In this document: positions 61,716-64,000 of the stretch, in pieces
How positions within the stretch are numbered: position 1 is the stretch's first letter
Layout: each line of letters starts with the position of its first letter
NCBI RefSeq assembly: GCF_000156195.1
Contig: NZ_GG688333.1
Span: forward strand, 45,161-109,160
Length of the DNA stretch: 64,000 bases
Reading direction: 5' to 3'
DNA from: Bacteroides finegoldii DSM 17565
Lineage (GTDB): Bacteria; Bacteroidota; Bacteroidia; Bacteroidales; Bacteroidaceae
Position numbers and translations under genes: made by a program
Notes under the pieces: generated by a model
Databases searched by the model: none
Told to the model about the DNA's origin: nothing
What the model saw: the letters and a program-made list of their open reading frames with translations, nothing else

Positions 61716-64000
61716 TTAGAAAATGCTGAATGAAATGTAGGTTCTTATTTCCCATTCGTTGCCACGACCTGCGCCTATAATATCTGTGCTTGGTTCAAAA
61801 CCACCGGAACCGTCCGGTATATATCCGGCAACGTAACGAGGAGAATATTGATCTAATGTTCTGAAAGTACCTCTGATTCCTACGCGAGTGGATACCGGAC
61901 CCAACCATTTAGGCTTGGCGAGACTGGTCGAAAAGTCTAACATACATTGGAAAGGGAAAGTAAGGTTAAAATCCCTGTGATAGTCGTACGGCCCCCAGTC
62001 ATTAAACTTCACCATTGCGTTCAGTCGCAGTTTCTTATAAATCATTTTGGCGTCTGCACCTACCCGCTTAACTAAACGGGTATCATCTCCGTTGGCTTGG
62101 GCAGTACCACAGTAGACACTTGATATGATACCGAAATCTCTTGATATTCTAGACGCTATTTTCAGGTTTGTTTCCCATAAATCATGAGCCGGTGCAGCTC
62201 CTCCGAAAGCAAAGGTAGAACGACCGTTGGCAAGTATACCTATGGCTGCATCCTGTGAGGTGGGATGATGGCGGTAAATGAAACCAAGTGAAGCGGCAAA
62301 CGGTGCATCTTCGTTATTGTCATTCTCCCAGTCGTACATCCAAGTAGCGGGTGTCGGGTCATAAGTCAGCAACAATTCTCCCGCTGTTGTCTCCCTGTTA
62401 TCCCTAACAGCAAAAGGATCATCAATAATATTTCGTAATCTTCCGGGAGCATCGATTCCATTAGGCATTGGACCTACAAGCGGTTTCTGCCACAGGAAAT
62501 TAGGGGCAATCTGGAAGTTGCCTATCTGATAAGTAAAACCGGCAAGGACGTTCGATTGATTTCCGCTACCGCTATCTTTTAGCCTCCATCCTGTTAAAGT
62601 CTGTGTGTAATCGGCTCCGCCACTGGCTACCAATCCCATTATCGCCCCCTGCGCATAGGCATTAAACTTTCCTCCGCTATATACCACTTTCATCTTCCCT
62701 CCGAATGTATCGGATGTTTTTATCACGTCGGAATATACGATAGCTTCTTTATTGTATTCTGTGGTAGCTTGAAATTCCCGTCCTACAAGCGTTGTTCCTG
62801 ACCATAATCCGCCCGCTGTAATATTGAAACGTCCGAAATTTCTTTCCACCATAAGAGAGGCCCGTGTATTCTTGGGACGGGGTATGGCATAAGAAGTAGT
62901 CGTTCCTTCACGCTGGTCTATATCATAATGGAAAATACCTGCTACGTTATATTTACCTATATTCCGTTGGTATTTGACAAGCAGAGCCGGGTTTGCACCC
63001 CACCATAGTTCGGGACCGAAAGCAATTTTCAGCCCTTTGAAGTATTTCTTACCTTCAATTTCACTTCCGAAAGGAGCTTCGCCACCATAAATATCCATAT
63101 TATCACCGTAGCTCGCTTCGGGATACAATCCAAAGAAGTCTCCTTCGTATCCCCAATGATAGTGTCCTTTGCGGTAAAATGTTTTCAGATTAAACAGTTT
63201 GCCATCCCAGTCAAAACTCGCACTATAAAGTCTTAAGCGTTCCAACGGACCCAGATCTACTACTTCTCCGCTTTCGTCCGTTATATATCTGGAGCGTCCT
63301 CTGTTCTCATAAAAGATTTCGTCTATCGGGTTCTCCGCCACATTTCCAAGAACATTTACAGTGACTTCCGCCTGTACATTCTCTGCCGGTTTTGAGGCTA
63401 CGCCTACGTAGAACGATTCAGTATGGTCAAAGCCTTTAAAGCTGGGGAAACTTGTCGGATTCTTCGGCCTGGAACTTGGAGTGGTAGTATTCTTTGCACC
63501 TGTATTGTAGGTAGTTATGTCACCTCTCAGTTCGCTCAGGCGTATTAGCTGAGTCTTTTCGCCTTGCAAGGCAGCTTTATCACTTCTGGAGGATAAAACG
63601 GCTGACATTACATTGATATCGGAAAGTTTGCTTATTATCGAAGAGGTGGTACTTCCGGGAGAATAAGGATTAATCTTGTGGACATCTTTCAGCACATAGT
63701 ATGCGGCACGCGGGTAAAGTTCGTATATTCCTCGGCTGTCAGGAGTTCCTTTTGCGCATATACCGAACCATTCTTCGTTCATATTGTTTTCACCGTTCAC
63801 ATAGTCAAATACATATCCGCCGTTGGCCCATGATGCATTGGTGTCATGTATGCTCAGGTTAGTATTTTGACCGAATTTCCACCAACCGTCGGTAAATTGG
63901 AAAGTGAAACCTCCGAGTGAGTTATTGTTGTTGCCTAGTCCTGCCGCATTCAGATATATTTCAGTCCAATTCTTCAACAGAATGTCTGCTTGCTCTTTTT
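61716..64000 (-). CDS. Glycosidase-like domain fused to an outer-membrane beta-barrel (partial)
   Basis: The frame is open beyond the window's right edge (63978-64000 continue it in frame: KEQADIL, then LKNWTEI), so the true start is outside; the first ATG/TTG inside is not the start. About 760 residues are seen. The first ~100 (FQFTDGWWKFG, EWFGICAKGTPDSRGIYELY, RAAYYVLKDVHKINPYS) resemble the C-terminal end of a TIM-barrel glycosidase. After a short linker, residues about 180-750 alternate as beta strands of an outer-membrane barrel ending GNEWEIRTYISFSIF. This combination is unusual and suggests an enzyme anchored by its own barrel. It begins the operon with the binding protein and GH16. 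Confidence 0.7.
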   Translation of the reverse strand, partial: KEQADILLKNWTEIYLNAAGLGNNNNSLGGFTFQFTDGWWKFGQNTNLSIHDTNASWANGGYVFDYVNGENNMNEEWFGICAKGTPDSRGIYELYPRAAYYVLKDVHKINPYSPGSTTSSIISKLSDINVMSAVLSSRSDKAALQGEKTQLIRLSELRGDITTYNTGAKNTTTPSSRPKNPTSFPSFKGFDHTESFYVGVASKPAENVQAEVTVNVLGNVAENPIDEIFYENRGRSRYITDESGEVVDLGPLERLRLYSASFDWDGKLFNLKTFYRKGHYHWGYEGDFFGLYPEASYGDNMDIYGGEAPFGSEIEGKKYFKGLKIAFGPELWWGANPALLVKYQRNIGKYNVAGIFHYDIDQREGTTTSYAIPRPKNTRASLMVERNFGRFNITAGGLWSGTTLVGREFQATTEYNKEAIVYSDVIKTSDTFGGKMKVVYSGGKFNAYAQGAIMGLVASGGADYTQTLTGWRLKDSGSGNQSNVLAGFTYQIGNFQIAPNFLWQKPLVGPMPNGIDAPGRLRNIIDDPFAVRDNRETTAGELLLTYDPTPATWMYDWENDNNEDAPFAASLGFIYRHHPTSQDAAIGILANGRSTFAFGGAAPAHDLWETNLKIASRISRDFGIISSVYCGTAQANGDDTRLVKRVGADAKMIYKKLRLNAMVKFNDWGPYDYHRDFNLTFPFQCMLDFSTSLAKPKWLGPVSTRVGIRGTFRTLDQYSPRYVAGYIPDGSGGFEPSTDIIGAGRGNEWEIRTYISFSIF

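Overview
The window looks like chromosome of a gut Bacteroides. It carries SusC-like plug proteins, type III glutamine synthetase, Mfa-type fimbrillins and a beta-glucan polysaccharide-utilization locus (PUL). Lipoproteins have Bacteroidetes-type signal peptides, and promoters match the Bacteroides consensus (-33 TTG, about 17-20 nt, -7 TAnnTTTG) rather than the E. coli one. I saw no tRNA, rRNA or CRISPR array. Residue positions are estimates from reading, not from profile searches.

Layout: (1) 1-14.9 kb, minus strand, core genes: M16 zinc protease (cut by the window edge), kdsA, lipid kinase, miaA, then a likely co-transcribed run from a nucleoside permease through a bifunctional-nuclease-family protein, rsmE, a DUF4836 lipoprotein and an ABC ATPase/permease pair to a large plug-domain protein. 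The 700 bp before miaA is full of short repeats and inverted repeats. (2) 14,979-31,172: an apparent decayed integrated element, bounded by a 17-bp direct repeat that lies in the terminator of a candidate small RNA. It holds an IS21 istB fragment, a phage structural-gene remnant, an OmpA protein, two regulators, a six-gene Mfa-like fimbrial operon and a broken tyrosine integrase next to the right end. (3) 31.2-44.5 kb: core genes again: candidate sRNA, rlmI (frameshifted in an A-run), 3'-5' exonuclease, DUF5063, ftsK, LolA-like, trxB, sigma-factor/thioredoxin debris, Crp-like regulator, glutamine synthetase III and a DUF5686 outer-membrane protein. (4) 44.5-51.8 kb: a two-gene defence-like insert: a retron (non-coding RNA plus a reverse transcriptase with an N-terminal membrane segment) and, convergent and almost touching, a giant DUF4011/helicase/nuclease protein. 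(5) 51.8-53.8 kb: rpsA. (6) 53.8-64 kb, minus strand: part of a beta-1,3-glucan-type PUL (GH3, two fimbrillin-like lipoproteins, GH16, a glycan-binding lipoprotein, and a glycosidase-like domain fused to an outer-membrane barrel that runs off the window).

How they work together: the fimbrial operon encodes polymer subunit, anchor, accessory and tip-like proteins plus outer-membrane OmpA/DUF3868/DUF3575 partners. A hairpin after the major subunit could set stoichiometry, and an AraC gene with two operator-like repeats sits at the operon's end. The retron is the most striking system: promoter, a1/a2 repeat, priming-G context, msd hairpin and RT signature motifs are all visible, but no standard effector gene is adjacent.
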